Shown: positions 36,832 through 44,910, counted from the first letter of the stretch. The stretch: DNA of 64,000 nt from Zoogloeaceae bacterium (GCA_024235595.1 JACKMC010000013.1:39764-103763); one strand, 5' to 3'. Program-made: numbers and translations. Notes: a model not told the origin generated them from the sequence alone.

Positions 36832-37128
36832 ATGAGCGAGAAAAAGTCCACCGGAAAGAAGCGCGAGACATCCTGGCCCGAGCGCACGAGCTACAAGGGC
36901 CACACGATCGTCATTACCGCGGCGCGCACACCGGATGTTGCGGCGAAGGCGCGTTCGGCTACGGAAGGCCAGACACTGCAGATCGCGATCGATGGGCAAC
37001 CGTTGGAGGTGCTGCAGATCGAGCCGCGCCGCTTCGAGTCGATCCGCATGCCCTATCGGAGCTACGAGTCGCCGCTCGACATCGCGCGCGACGTCATCGA
37101 TTTCGACCCCGCATTTCGTAGCCGCTGA
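36832..37128 (+). CDS. Small protein upstream of the tyrosinase gene
   Basis: A 98-residue soluble protein with a strong ribosome site (AAGGAGG six bases before ATG 36832). It starts with a lysine-rich segment (MSEKKSTGKKRETSW) and continues with a beta-rich part (YKGHTIVITAARTPD, TLQIAIDGQPLEVLQIEPRRF, IRMPYRSYESPLDIARDVIDF). It ends 57 bp before the tyrosinase-VWA gene on the same strand, so the two are probably co-transcribed. Some tyrosinases need a small caddie protein that brings copper, but this one has no histidine cluster, cysteine or signal peptide, so that role is only a guess. Confidence 0.75.
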   Translation: MSEKKSTGKKRETSWPERTSYKGHTIVITAARTPDVAAKARSATEGQTLQIAIDGQPLEVLQIEPRRFESIRMPYRSYESPLDIARDVIDFDPAFRSR

Positions 37129-37185
37129 ACGGCCGCTGCGCTGGCGCCCGCCGAGGCTGCCGGCGTCGACGAGGAGGACCCAACA

Positions 37186-40023
37186 ATGACTTGCCGCAAG
37201 AACGTCAACGCGCTCACCGCGCAGGAGAAGCTCGACTTCATCACCGCCGTTAAGGCCATGAAGGCGAACGGAAAGTACAACCAATACGTCAAGACGCACA
37301 TGGATGCGATGAACCACGCGACGCCCGCCAGCGGCAGTCCGCTGACGCGCAACGCCGCCCACCGCGGGCCGGCATTCCTGCCCTGGCACCGCGAATTCCT
37401 GCGCCGCTTCGAGCAGGACCTGCAGGCCGAGGTGCCGGGTGCGATCCTGCCCTACTGGGACTGGGCGAGCGACGCGGCGCTGGCCGACCCCGCCACCGCC
37501 ACCGTATGGGGCACGGACTTGATGGGCGGCAACGGCGATGCCGCCGACGGTGACCTGGTCAAGACCGGCCCGTTCGCCTTCGATCCTGCCGACCCGAATG
37601 CCTGGACCCTCTCCGACGACACCGGCGCCGACACCGGTGCCGGCCTGCAGCGCGCATTTGGCGTCAGCGCAGCCACGCTGCCGACCCAGGCCCAGGTCGA
37701 CACCGTGCAGGCGCTGACGCCGTACGACGCGTCGCCCTGGACCACCGGCAGCGGCGGCTATCGCAATTCGAACGAAGGCTGGGCCAGCGTCGGCGGCAGC
37801 GCCGCACCCAACATGCACAACCGCGTGCACGTGTGGGTCGGTGGCTCGATGCTGCCGGGCACCTCGCCAAACGACCCGGTGTTTTTCCTCCATCACTGTT
37901 TCGTCGACAAGCTGTGGGCCGATTGGCAGGCGGCGCACCCGGGCGAGGCGTTCGTGCCCGGACCGACAGAGAGCGCCGACCTCGACGGCCACCGCCTGAA
38001 CGATGCGATGTTCCCGTGGAGCACGACGGTGGCAGATGTGCTGGACCATCGCGGACTCGGCTATGTCTACGACAGCGACGCGCCCGAGGTGACGCTGCAG
38101 ACCACCAGCCTCGTCTTCAACGACGTTCCCGAGGGCCAGACCACGGTGCGTGCGGTCGTGTTCGCGCTCAGCGCCTGCCAGTCGCTCACCTTCAACATCA
38201 GCGACGGGCCGACCGTGCTCAGCGGTGCGCCCGGTGTGTTCGGAACGCCGCTGGGGACCTCGGTGACCGTCTCGCCTCACGATACCGACACCGCCCGCGT
38301 CTGGATCTCGTACACAGGCACCACCGCGCTCGATACCGCCACCGGCACCGTCACCGTGACCTGCGTCGAAACCGGCCAGGACTTCGTCGTCCCGATCAGC
38401 GCCAATACGATCGCCAAACCCACGGTGGCCTCGGTGCTGGTGCTGGACCAGTCGAACAGCATGAACTTCGACGCGGGTGACGGCCGCGCGCGAATCGACG
38501 TGCTGAAGGATGCAGCACCGGTATTCGTCGACCTGCTCGGTGACGACGACGCGGTCGGCGTGGTCCGCTTCGACGACGACGCGCATCCGGGCACCCCGAT
38601 CGCGGTGGCTGGGCCGCTGCCCTTCGGCGCCGGGCGCACGGCGGCCAAGGCCGCGATCTCGAGCCACACACCCAACCCGGCGGGCAATACGTCGATCGGT
38701 GACGGCATCGCGATGGCCCATGCCGACCTCGGCGTGCCGGCCCTGGCCGGCTTCGACCGGCGGGCGATCGTGGTGCTGACCGACGGCCAGGAGAACCGCG
38801 CCCAGTACATCGCCGACATCGCCGCACTGATCGACGATCAGGTCTACGCCATCGGCCTGGGCAGCGCCGACCAGATCAACCCGGTGGCGCTGACCGCGCT
38901 GACCAACGGCACCGGCGGTTACGTCCTGATGACCGGGGCTTTGAGCACCGACGACTTCTTCGTGCTGCAGAAGTACTACCTGCAGATCCTCGCCGGGGTG
39001 ACGAACGCCGACATCGTGCTCGACCCGGACGGCTGGCTGGCGTCGGGGCAGAAGCTGCGCATCCCGTTTCGACTTTCCGAGACCGACATCACCGCCGACG
39101 CCATCCTGCTCACCGGCAGCGCGCCGCCCGACCTCTTTCGCTTCGCGCTCGAAACCCCGGACGGCGCCCTCGTCACCCCCGCCACCGCCGCGGCGCTGCC
39201 TGACATCACCTATGCGGCCGGCGCACGCTCGCTGCTTTATCGCATGACGCTGCCCTTGCCGGTGTCGGGCCACGAGGAACGAGAGGGTCTGTGGCACGCC
39301 TTGCTGCAGCTCGACGACAAGGTGTTCAGGAAATACCTGGCCAGCCTGGACAATGACCGGAAAGCGCTGGCGGCCGCCCGAACCCACGGCGTGCGCTACA
39401 GCCTGAACGTGCATGCCAGCTCCAACCTGAGCCTTCGCGCCCGTCTGCTGCAAGACAGCAATCAGCCCGGTGCGCGCCTGACGGTGCGAGCCACATTGAC
39501 GGAATACGGCTTGCCGGTGGAGAACCGGGCCGCGGTGGCGCTGCACCTGGCGCGGCCTGATGGCAGCACGGCCTTGATCGACATCGCCGAGATCGAGCCC
39601 GGCATCTACCAGGCATCGAGCACCGCGGCACAACCCGGCATCTACCGCTTCCGCGTGCTCGCAACCGGTCGCACGCTGCGCGGGCGCCCGTTCACGCGCG
39701 AACAGTGGCTGACCGGCGCAGTCTGGGCCGGCGGCGACCGGCCGCCACCGTCGAGCGACGGCGGCACGGGTACGCCGGAGGGTCACCAACACCGCTTGTG
39801 CCGTCTGCTGCGCTGTTTGCTGTCGATCGACTCCGTCCGCGCGAAGCTCAAATCCATGGAGATCGATGTCGACGCCGTCTCGCGCTGCGTGGAGGCCTGC
39901 AGCAAAGACGAAGCGGCGGCCGGTGCCGTGGCGGCGAACCCCGAGCTGGTCGCGACGCTTAAGCAGGCGCTTGCCGATCCTGCGATCCTGCGCGAGGCGC
40001 TGCGCGGCGTCACGCTCGCGTGA
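37186..40023 (+). CDS. Tyrosinase fused to a von Willebrand factor A domain
   Basis: A 945-residue protein starting at ATG 37186 (GGAGG upstream). Residues 1-290 are a tyrosinase copper domain: CuA ligands His38, His59 and His68 (AAHRGPAFLPWHREFLRRFE), the YWDW at 90-93, and CuB ligands His211, His215 (MHNRVHVW) and His236 or 237 (FFLHHCFVDKLW). A beta-sandwich-like part (~300-410) leads to a VWA domain (~415-600) with an intact MIDAS: Asp421-x-Ser423-x-Ser425 (LDQSNSM) and TDG at 532-534. A C-terminal region (~600-945) has beta-sandwich-like pieces and ends in a helix. No signal peptide is seen. It should oxidise phenols to quinones; the metal-dependent VWA part probably binds a protein or surface. 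Confidence 0.9.
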   Translation: MTCRKNVNALTAQEKLDFITAVKAMKANGKYNQYVKTHMDAMNHATPASGSPLTRNAAHRGPAFLPWHREFLRRFEQDLQAEVPGAILPYWDWASDAALADPATATVWGTDLMGGNGDAADGDLVKTGPFAFDPADPNAWTLSDDTGADTGAGLQRAFGVSAATLPTQAQVDTVQALTPYDASPWTTGSGGYRNSNEGWASVGGSAAPNMHNRVHVWVGGSMLPGTSPNDPVFFLHHCFVDKLWADWQAAHPGEAFVPGPTESADLDGHRLNDAMFPWSTTVADVLDHRGLGYVYDSDAPEVTLQTTSLVFNDVPEGQTTVRAVVFALSACQSLTFNISDGPTVLSGAPGVFGTPLGTSVTVSPHDTDTARVWISYTGTTALDTATGTVTVTCVETGQDFVVPISANTIAKPTVASVLVLDQSNSMNFDAGDGRARIDVLKDAAPVFVDLLGDDDAVGVVRFDDDAHPGTPIAVAGPLPFGAGRTAAKAAISSHTPNPAGNTSIGDGIAMAHADLGVPALAGFDRRAIVVLTDGQENRAQYIADIAALIDDQVYAIGLGSADQINPVALTALTNGTGGYVLMTGALSTDDFFVLQKYYLQILAGVTNADIVLDPDGWLASGQKLRIPFRLSETDITADAILLTGSAPPDLFRFALETPDGALVTPATAAALPDITYAAGARSLLYRMTLPLPVSGHEEREGLWHALLQLDDKVFRKYLASLDNDRKALAAARTHGVRYSLNVHASSNLSLRARLLQDSNQPGARLTVRATLTEYGLPVENRAAVALHLARPDGSTALIDIAEIEPGIYQASSTAAQPGIYRFRVLATGRTLRGRPFTREQWLTGAVWAGGDRPPPSSDGGTGTPEGHQHRLCRLLRCLLSIDSVRAKLKSMEIDVDAVSRCVEACSKDEAAAGAVAANPELVATLKQALADPAILREALRGVTLA

Positions 40024-40513
40024 ACCGCGCGAACGGGCGAATGATCGTGGCGCGGGAGCGCCGCTCGTTCGCGCCGTTCACCTCCATCAAGGCGCCGGCG
40101 TTCCGCTTCAGGCCAGTCGCTTCGCCGGCGCCGCTTCGCCCTGGGCCTGCTTGGCCCGGGCATCGACTGGCCTGGTTCGGGGACAACCAGGCGCCCACGC
40201 GTAGCGACCACGCCGCACGCCAGCCCGCCGTGCTCAAACGCATCGCGACCAACTCGATCCGCCTCGACGCCGTTCCCCGCAAAGCCGGAATCGAGCTTTG
40301 CCGACTGATCGCCGCCACCTCCGACGACTACCGCGCACATCTGTGTGCACGCCCAGCAGTGTTCGGGCGATTGCCCTGCGGCAAGGGACGCCTGGAGCCC
40401 CCTGTCGTTGATATCCCCGCCAGCGGCCCAATGCGCCTCGCGCCACCGGGACCCTGGCAGTTCCTGTCTAGGGGATCAGCGCGACCCGCAGCCAGCCGGT
40501 CTGGCGCGCGCGT
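40024..40513. other. Non-coding stretch after the tyrosinase-VWA gene
   Basis: About 490 bp without a supportable gene. Segment 40281-40340 can be read as KAGIELCRLIAATSDDYRAH, which resembles the reading at 33287-33346; differences in the core are largely at third codon positions. The rest shows no RNA gene or terminator that I can defend. Confidence 0.45.
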
Positions 40514-41230
40514 TCAACGCGCGCCGTCCAGCCGTCTCGCCCAGGACTCGACCGCCCCGCTCTCCAGCCGAGCCCGAAAGAGGCGCCGCCAGGAATCGGG
40601 CAGGGGCAGCCCGAGCACCTCGGAGAGTTGCGCCGGATCGCGCACGCGGTCGCGGATCAAGGCGAGCAGGCGCGCCACCGTCCAGTCGGGAAAGGGGCGC
40701 TCGAGCAGGGCGATGGCGTCGCCCTGCTCGATCAGCCCGGGGGCGATCACCCGCATGTACCAGCCGGTGCGCAGGCTGTCCTGCACGCGACGCGCCATGT
40801 CCGGGGCATCGAAGCGATCGTTGAGCTTCCAGCAGGGCTGGCGCCCCTGGCTGAGCTCGAGCAGCGCCGACCCCACGCGCCAGCGGTCGCCGAGGCAGAC
40901 GTCTTCTTCCAAGAGCCCTTCGACGCTGAGGTTTTCGCCGAAGGCGCCGGGCCGCGCGAGCAATCCACAGTGGGGGAGTTCGCGCCGCCACGCCCGATAG
41001 TGGGCCCATGCATAGCAATGAACCGCCTTGTCAGCGCCGCCGTGAATTCGAACGTCTCCCTGTTCGTCGCCTTCCAGCCCGTCGGGCCCGAGCCGCACCG
41101 GCGCGGTTCGCACGGACTTGGCGATCGCGCTGCGGCTGCCGGGGCGTGTGTAGGGAACGGCCTTGCCGGTCAGTACCGCCCTGATCGTTCCGATGCCTTG
41201 CTGGCCTGTCATCACCGAGCCGTTCCCCAT
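40514..41230 (-). CDS. MOSC-domain protein (YiiM-like)
   Basis: A 238-residue protein with a MOSC domain (~35-165): GPDGLEGDEQGDVRIHGGADKAVHCYAWAHY, GAFGENLSVEGL and the conserved cysteine Cys133 in SQGRQPCWKL. A C-terminal 3-alpha domain follows (~180-238). YiiM-type proteins use a molybdenum cofactor to reduce N-hydroxylated bases such as 6-hydroxylaminopurine. The ATG at 41230 has AGAGGAAG upstream, with Met7 as a possible alternative. It lies 17 bp after the P460 gene, likely the same transcript. Confidence 0.9.
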   Translation of the reverse strand: MGNGSVMTGQQGIGTIRAVLTGKAVPYTRPGSRSAIAKSVRTAPVRLGPDGLEGDEQGDVRIHGGADKAVHCYAWAHYRAWRRELPHCGLLARPGAFGENLSVEGLLEEDVCLGDRWRVGSALLELSQGRQPCWKLNDRFDAPDMARRVQDSLRTGWYMRVIAPGLIEQGDAIALLERPFPDWTVARLLALIRDRVRDPAQLSEVLGLPLPDSWRRLFRARLESGAVESWARRLDGAR

Positions 41231-41247
41231 CCGCTCATGCTTCCTCT

Positions 41248-41724
41248 TCAGTCACGCATCCGGCTGAATACGTAGTCGTGATCCTTTTGCGGCGCGTGGC
41301 AGGCAAAGCAGGCGCTGGCCGCCTTGTCGCCAACCACACGCTGCGCCGCGTCACCGCCGCCGAAGCCTTCGAAGCCCCAGCCGCCGGTGGCCGGATACTT
41401 CTTCGCGTCCTTGTGCATCACGCCAAGGACCTTGCGAGCGCCTTCGGTCACCGCATTGTCGGCCGATTTCGCCTCCAGCAGGTCGAACACGATTATCGCC
41501 CCGTCGGCGAACTCCCCGGACCTGTAGCCGGCCACCGCCTGCGGGTTGGCATAGAGATGATGGATGCCGCCGAAGGCCTCGTGCAAGGGATGACCCGGCT
41601 CGATCACCATGCTCTTGACGTGGTGCCAGTCGCGGTAGCCCGCCGGGTACGGCACCTCGGGGCCGGCCGCCGGCACATGCGACGTGACGGCCACCAGGCT
41701 GAGTGCAGCGAACAAGTGCTTCAT
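41248..41724 (-). CDS. Cytochrome P460-family protein
   Basis: A 158-residue periplasmic c-type heme protein: signal peptide (~1-20, cleaved near SHVPAA), a P460-type beta fold (PYPAGYRDWHHVKSMVI, GGIHHLYANPQAV, FADGAIIVFDLLEAK), and heme site CFACH (Cys139, Cys142, His143). Cytochromes P460 oxidise hydroxylamine or detoxify NO in nitrifiers and methanotrophs; proteins in this family outside those groups are often called cytochrome c'-beta. Only sequence type can be stated here. It sits between the glutaredoxin-like and MOSC genes. Confidence 0.9.
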   Translation of the reverse strand: MKHLFAALSLVAVTSHVPAAGPEVPYPAGYRDWHHVKSMVIEPGHPLHEAFGGIHHLYANPQAVAGYRSGEFADGAIIVFDLLEAKSADNAVTEGARKVLGVMHKDAKKYPATGGWGFEGFGGGDAAQRVVGDKAASACFACHAPQKDHDYVFSRMRD

Positions 41725-41734
41725 GTCGGCCTCC

Positions 41735-41968
41735 CTATTTCAGATCGGCCAGCGCAGCGCCGAAGTTGATATGGAAGGGCTGGCCATCTATCACCAGCGC
41801 GGGCACCGACTTGACGCCAAGCCTCTCGGCCTCGTCGATGCGGCCCGGTTGCTCGCCAAGATGCACCACCTCGATGGCATAGCGCGCCGGGTCGAGCGCG
41901 TGGGCGAACTGCTGTTCGGCGGACACGCACACCGGGCAACCGGCATGGAAGAACAGGGCATTGCTCAT
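41735..41968 (-). CDS. Small glutaredoxin-like thioredoxin-fold protein
   Basis: A 77-residue single thioredoxin-fold domain with the redox motif GCPVC (Cys11, Cys14) and cis-Pro in VKSVPALVIDGQPFHINF. It is likely a cytoplasmic disulfide or glutathione-linked reductant. A good site, GAAGGAG, lies before ATG 41968. It leads the operon with the P460 and MOSC genes and is divergent from the MarR regulator, with a 19-bp palindrome in the shared control region. Confidence 0.88.
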   Translation of the reverse strand: MSNALFFHAGCPVCVSAEQQFAHALDPARYAIEVVHLGEQPGRIDEAERLGVKSVPALVIDGQPFHINFGAALADLK

Positions 41969-42017
41969 GATGGACTCCTTCGATGGCGATCGCGATGCGA
42001 TCGCGTGGTGGCTCTTG

Positions 42018-42036
42018 ATGCATCGACTCGATGCAT
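42018..42036. promoter_or_regulatory. 19-bp perfect palindrome, candidate MarR operator
   Basis: ATGCATCGACTCGATGCAT is a perfect inverted repeat (9+1+9) between the divergent glutaredoxin-like gene and the MarR-family regulator. MarR proteins bind palindromes of this size as dimers in just such shared control regions. It lies 29 bp upstream of the -35 box of the marR promoter and 49 bp before the other gene's ATG. Confidence 0.65.
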
Positions 42037-42064
42037 AATGCAGCTTAGGTTCGACACGTGCTGC

Positions 42065-42094
42065 TTGTCAAGAAATGCTTCGAGGCGATACATT
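42065..42094 (+). promoter_or_regulatory. Promoter of the MarR gene; transcript probably leaderless
   Basis: A -35-like TTGTCA (42065-42070) and a -10-like TACATT (42089-42094) are 18 bp apart. The expected start of transcription falls at about the GTG start codon at 42101, and no Shine-Dalgarno precedes that codon. Both points suggest a leaderless mRNA. Confidence 0.5.
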
Positions 42095-42100
42095 ATCTCC

Positions 42101-42664
42101 GTGAGCAGATCCGCCCTCCTCCTCGAGCGCCTCGGCGCGCTGATCCAGCAGTCCGTCCGCGAGGAAGCGGCACGCCATGGCCTGTTGCCCATCCACATCC
42201 AGGTGCTGCACTACCTCGCGCGGGCCAACCGCTACAGCGATCTCCCGATCGCCATCGCCGAATACTTCGGCATTACCCGGGGGACGGTGTCGCAGTCGCT
42301 CGCCGTGCTCGAACGCAAGGGCCTGCTCACCAAGGAGCCGGACGCCGCGCACGGCAAGCGTGTGCACCTGCGGCTGACGCCGGCGGGCGCGACGGTGCTC
42401 GACGACAGCTGGGCGGAGCGGCTGGAGCAGGCATTGGGCGGGCTACCGGAAGAGGCGCAAGCGCTCGAAGCGACGCTGCGGCGGCTGCTGTCGGGCCTGC
42501 AAGGCATCAACGGCCAGCGCGCCTTCGGCATTTGCCGGCACTGCAGCCACTTCCTGCTTGAGCCGGACGGCGCGCGCTGCGGCCTGACCGGCGAGCCCCT
42601 GGCCGCCGAGCAAACCACGCGCATCTGCCGTGAATGGACTGCCCCCAAAGCCGTGCAGCCCTGA
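42101..42664 (+). CDS. MarR-family transcriptional regulator with C-terminal Cys motif
   Basis: A 187-residue regulator: helical dimerisation start (SALLLERLGALIQQSVREEAA), winged helix (~35-105, IAIAEYFGITRGTVSQSLAVLERKGLL...KRVHLRLTPAGATVLD) and a C-terminal extension with CRHCSHFLLEPDGARCGLTGEPL...CREW. That four-cysteine pattern (C..C...C...C) could bind a metal or respond to redox. GTG 42101 is preferred to an upstream in-frame ATG at 42038, which would start inside the promoter. It is divergent from the glutaredoxin-like, P460 and MOSC genes and likely controls them. Confidence 0.9.
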   Translation: MSRSALLLERLGALIQQSVREEAARHGLLPIHIQVLHYLARANRYSDLPIAIAEYFGITRGTVSQSLAVLERKGLLTKEPDAAHGKRVHLRLTPAGATVLDDSWAERLEQALGGLPEEAQALEATLRRLLSGLQGINGQRAFGICRHCSHFLLEPDGARCGLTGEPLAAEQTTRICREWTAPKAVQP

Positions 42665-43083
42665 ACCCGGTCCGCGACACGACACCCAAACAATCGATCG
42701 GGCAATGGCCGGTTTCGCCTGCGTCACGGTCGGGACGGCTCCCCGGTGTGTCCCGGGCAGCCAGCACAAACGCATGGGGTCAACAAACGCATGGGGTCAG
42801 GTCCCGCATGCTTACATCGCAACCCCATATCAGGCGTTCTCTTTCCGCTCAGCCGGCTGGCGCTGCATTGGCGTTTTTCGAACCACACTTCCGGCCAACC
42901 CGCTTGCCGCGACAGGGGCGCCTGCAGTCGCATCCATGCTCGATGGATCGGGCGGCGCCTTTTCGTAGCACTGCGGGATCACAAACCTCATACAGCACCT
43001 ATCATGGCCTCTGCCTGTCGGCCTCGCACCGGCCGTCGTCGATCAGGTGTGCCTCGGGTGCCACGGCATTCGCCCACGCCGGT
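42665..43083. other. Intergenic region with a tandem 17-mer
   Basis: About 420 bp with no gene that I can support; open frames here are low-complexity and lack ribosome sites. It contains the two-copy 17-bp repeat annotated separately, in a GGGGTCAGGTCCCGCATG context often seen beside remnants of IS200/REP-associated transposases. Confidence 0.45.
42766..42799. repeat. Perfect tandem repeat, two copies of a 17-mer
   Basis: ACAAACGCATGGGGTCA occurs twice back to back (42766-42782 and 42783-42799) without a mismatch, in a stretch with no gene. Confidence 0.85.
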
Positions 43084-43527
43084 TCAGGGCTCCAGCCACA
43101 GCGCGGCATTGCTTTGCGGATCGAACGGGGCGGAAAAGTGTTCATGCACGATCAGCCAGCGACCATCGCGCTTGCGCAGGCAGGAGCTCATGCGCATCCA
43201 GCCGCAGCACTCCTTTCCATCCGGGCCGGTGCCGCCGCAGCGATTGAGGGCGTGCGCGAATGCCAGCTCTGCGTCGGCGGCGATCTGCAGCTCGTGGAGC
43301 TCGAAGATCATCGCGCCGGTGCACATCGTCATGCAGGTTTCCCAGTGCTCTCGGTAGGCGTCGCCACCCTTGAACTGCAGCTGCGCAATGGCATCGAAGG
43401 CGACGATATCCGGTGAGTAGCAGCTGAAGATGCGCTCGACGTCGCGGAAGCGAATGGCCTCCGCCCAGGCCTCGAGCGTGTTGCGGATTTCCGTTTCACT
43501 GAGTGCGGCTGTGGATCTCGTATCCAT
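43084..43527 (-). CDS. SnoaL-like/DUF4440 NTF2-fold protein
   Basis: A 147-residue NTF2-like protein: ETEIRNTLEAWAEAIRFRDVERIFSCYSPDIVAFDAI at the start, then a beta-sheet core (AYREHWETCMTMCTGAMIFELHELQIAADAELAFAHAL) ending in RDGRWLIVHEHFSAPFD. This SnoaL-like group has no fixed activity; members are cyclases, dehydratases or accessory proteins. The opposite-orientation context (minus strand, 90 bp before the YCII gene) suggests one transcript for the two. Confidence 0.85.
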   Translation of the reverse strand: MDTRSTAALSETEIRNTLEAWAEAIRFRDVERIFSCYSPDIVAFDAIAQLQFKGGDAYREHWETCMTMCTGAMIFELHELQIAADAELAFAHALNRCGGTGPDGKECCGWMRMSSCLRKRDGRWLIVHEHFSAPFDPQSNAALWLEP

Positions 43528-43617
43528 GCTGGGTCTCCTTGGGGTGGGTGGAGCGCGGCGCCTGGATGCGCCGTCGCGCTGGATTGGCCTCTGGCCCGAG
43601 CGCCATCGTCCATTGCG

Positions 43618-44010
43618 TCAGCAGCTTGACGCCTGCGTGTCGAAACCCAGTGCGTGCAGCGTCTGCGGATCGTGCGCAACCGGCCGCACCTCGACGCAGC
43701 CGAAGCGGGCACCGGGAATTCGCGCCGCAACCTGGATCGCTTCGTTCAAGTCCCGCGCCTCGATCAGGTAGTAGCCACCGAGTTGCTCCTTGGTCTCGAC
43801 CCAGGGTCCGTCGGTGACCGAGATCCGGCCGTCGCGCACGCGCACGGTAGTCGCGGCATCGGGCGGCAGCAGGCGGTTGCAGCCGAGGTAGTGGCCGCTG
43901 CCGCGGATCGCCTCGGTGAACTCGCGGTACGCCTCGAGGTGCTGCTCCGCATCGCTGCGGGGCATCTGCTCCATGACTTTCTCCGCACAGATCAGGCACA
44001 GGTATTTCAT
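43618..44010 (-). CDS. YCII-related (DGPF-domain) protein
   Basis: A 130-residue ferredoxin-like-fold protein of the YCII/DGPF family: MKYLCLICAEKVMEQMPRSDAEQHLEAYREF, then RVRDGRISVTDGPWVETKEQLGGYYLIEARDLNEAIQVAARIP, which contains the DGP element. ATG 44010 has GGAGAAC seven bases upstream. Such genes usually sit next to an ECF sigma factor (the ECF41/42 pairing); none is found here, which hints at gene loss. Confidence 0.88.
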   Translation of the reverse strand: MKYLCLICAEKVMEQMPRSDAEQHLEAYREFTEAIRGSGHYLGCNRLLPPDAATTVRVRDGRISVTDGPWVETKEQLGGYYLIEARDLNEAIQVAARIPGARFGCVEVRPVAHDPQTLHALGFDTQASSC

Positions 44011-44472
44011 TTCGGTTCTCCAGACAGGGACGCGAGGCGGGCCTCGATCGAGTCCTCGGTACCCTTGGTCGAACGGGCCACGACGAATTCGACAACGCGA
44101 CGCACAAAAATCGCCGCCACGGCGCCATGCTCGTCCGGCACGCCGTCCGTCGATCCTGCGCCGTGGCGAAGGCACTCTCCCCTTGATTTTCTGCACCGCG
44201 ACCTATACTGAAACGTCCCGCCTGGCGGGAGCGGACACAAGGCAAGACCGTCCTTTCATCGAACGCGGACTTCGCAACCGGGCGCTACGAAGGTGCCGGG
44301 GCGTGCAGCCAAGACGCTTCGTGCCTGCCCGGGTTGCCGCTCATCGGCCACCACTCATCGACCAGGCACACGACGACCGCCCGCCGAGCCATTCTCCGCG
44401 CGGCGGTGCCGAATCGAGCGACTCCGGGGGAGCCTCGCGCCCCCCGTTCTTCCCGGACCAAGGAGCCCCATC
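44011..44472. other. Intergenic region upstream of the CBS protein
   Basis: About 460 bp. A minus-strand open frame (44007-44240) could encode AAIFVRRVVEFVVARSTKG..., but it overlaps the ribosome site of the YCII gene and has no site of its own. I see nothing else that can be supported. Confidence 0.4.
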
Positions 44473-44910
44473 ATGCCGACACGTCCAGTAAGGGCAGTCA
44501 TCAAGAACCAGGATTGCGTAACCGTTTCAGCCCACACTCACATCCGTCGGGTGGCCGAACTCATGAAGCGCCACCACACCAGCGCCGTGCTGGTAACCGA
44601 TACGCGCCACAAACGGCTGCTCGGCATCTGCACCGAGCGCGACATCGTTTTCGGGGTGGTCGCAACCGGCCATGATCCGGCAATCGTGACGGTCGAGGAG
44701 ATCATGACCACCGATCCGCAGACCATCTCGTCGGACCGGCCCTTTGGCCACGCGCTGCATCTCATGTACGAAGGCGGCTTCCGGCATATTCCGGTGGTTG
44801 ATGACGGCCATCCGGTGGGTATCCTCAGTGCCAAGGATGCGCTGGGACTCGATGCGCTTCAGTTCGAGTCGGAGCTGGTCCGGCGCGAGGAGATCGCGGT
44901 CATCCTCTAG
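44473..44910 (+). CDS. CBS-domain pair protein
   Basis: A 145-residue protein made of two CBS motifs (~10-60 and ~72-130): SAVLVTDTRHKRLLGICTERDIVFGV and HIPVVDDGHPVGILSAKDAL. Stand-alone CBS pairs bind AMP, ATP or S-adenosylmethionine and regulate partners. ATG 44473 has AAGGAG nine bases before it. No partner gene lies next to it. Confidence 0.9.
   Translation: MPTRPVRAVIKNQDCVTVSAHTHIRRVAELMKRHHTSAVLVTDTRHKRLLGICTERDIVFGVVATGHDPAIVTVEEIMTTDPQTISSDRPFGHALHLMYEGGFRHIPVVDDGHPVGILSAKDALGLDALQFESELVRREEIAVIL

Noticed and set aside
36796..39792. A 998-codon open frame on the minus strand
   Set aside because: Antisense to the tyrosinase-VWA gene, which has a good ribosome site and full catalytic motifs. 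The minus frame has no family features.
41981..42010. GCGATCGC palindromes near the MarR control region
   Set aside because: Two GCGATCGC octamers occur, but such octamers are common in GC-rich genomes. The 19-bp palindrome next to them is the better operator candidate.
42634..43416. A 260-codon plus-strand frame crossing the SnoaL-like gene
   Set aside because: The SnoaL-like gene on the minus strand has a proper family pattern. The plus frame begins inside the marR gene.
44007..44240. A 77-codon minus-strand frame
   Set aside because: Its end runs into the YCII ATG, it lacks a ribosome site, and its first part is arginine/glycine filler. The latter half could be a gene remnant, but that is not enough to call.
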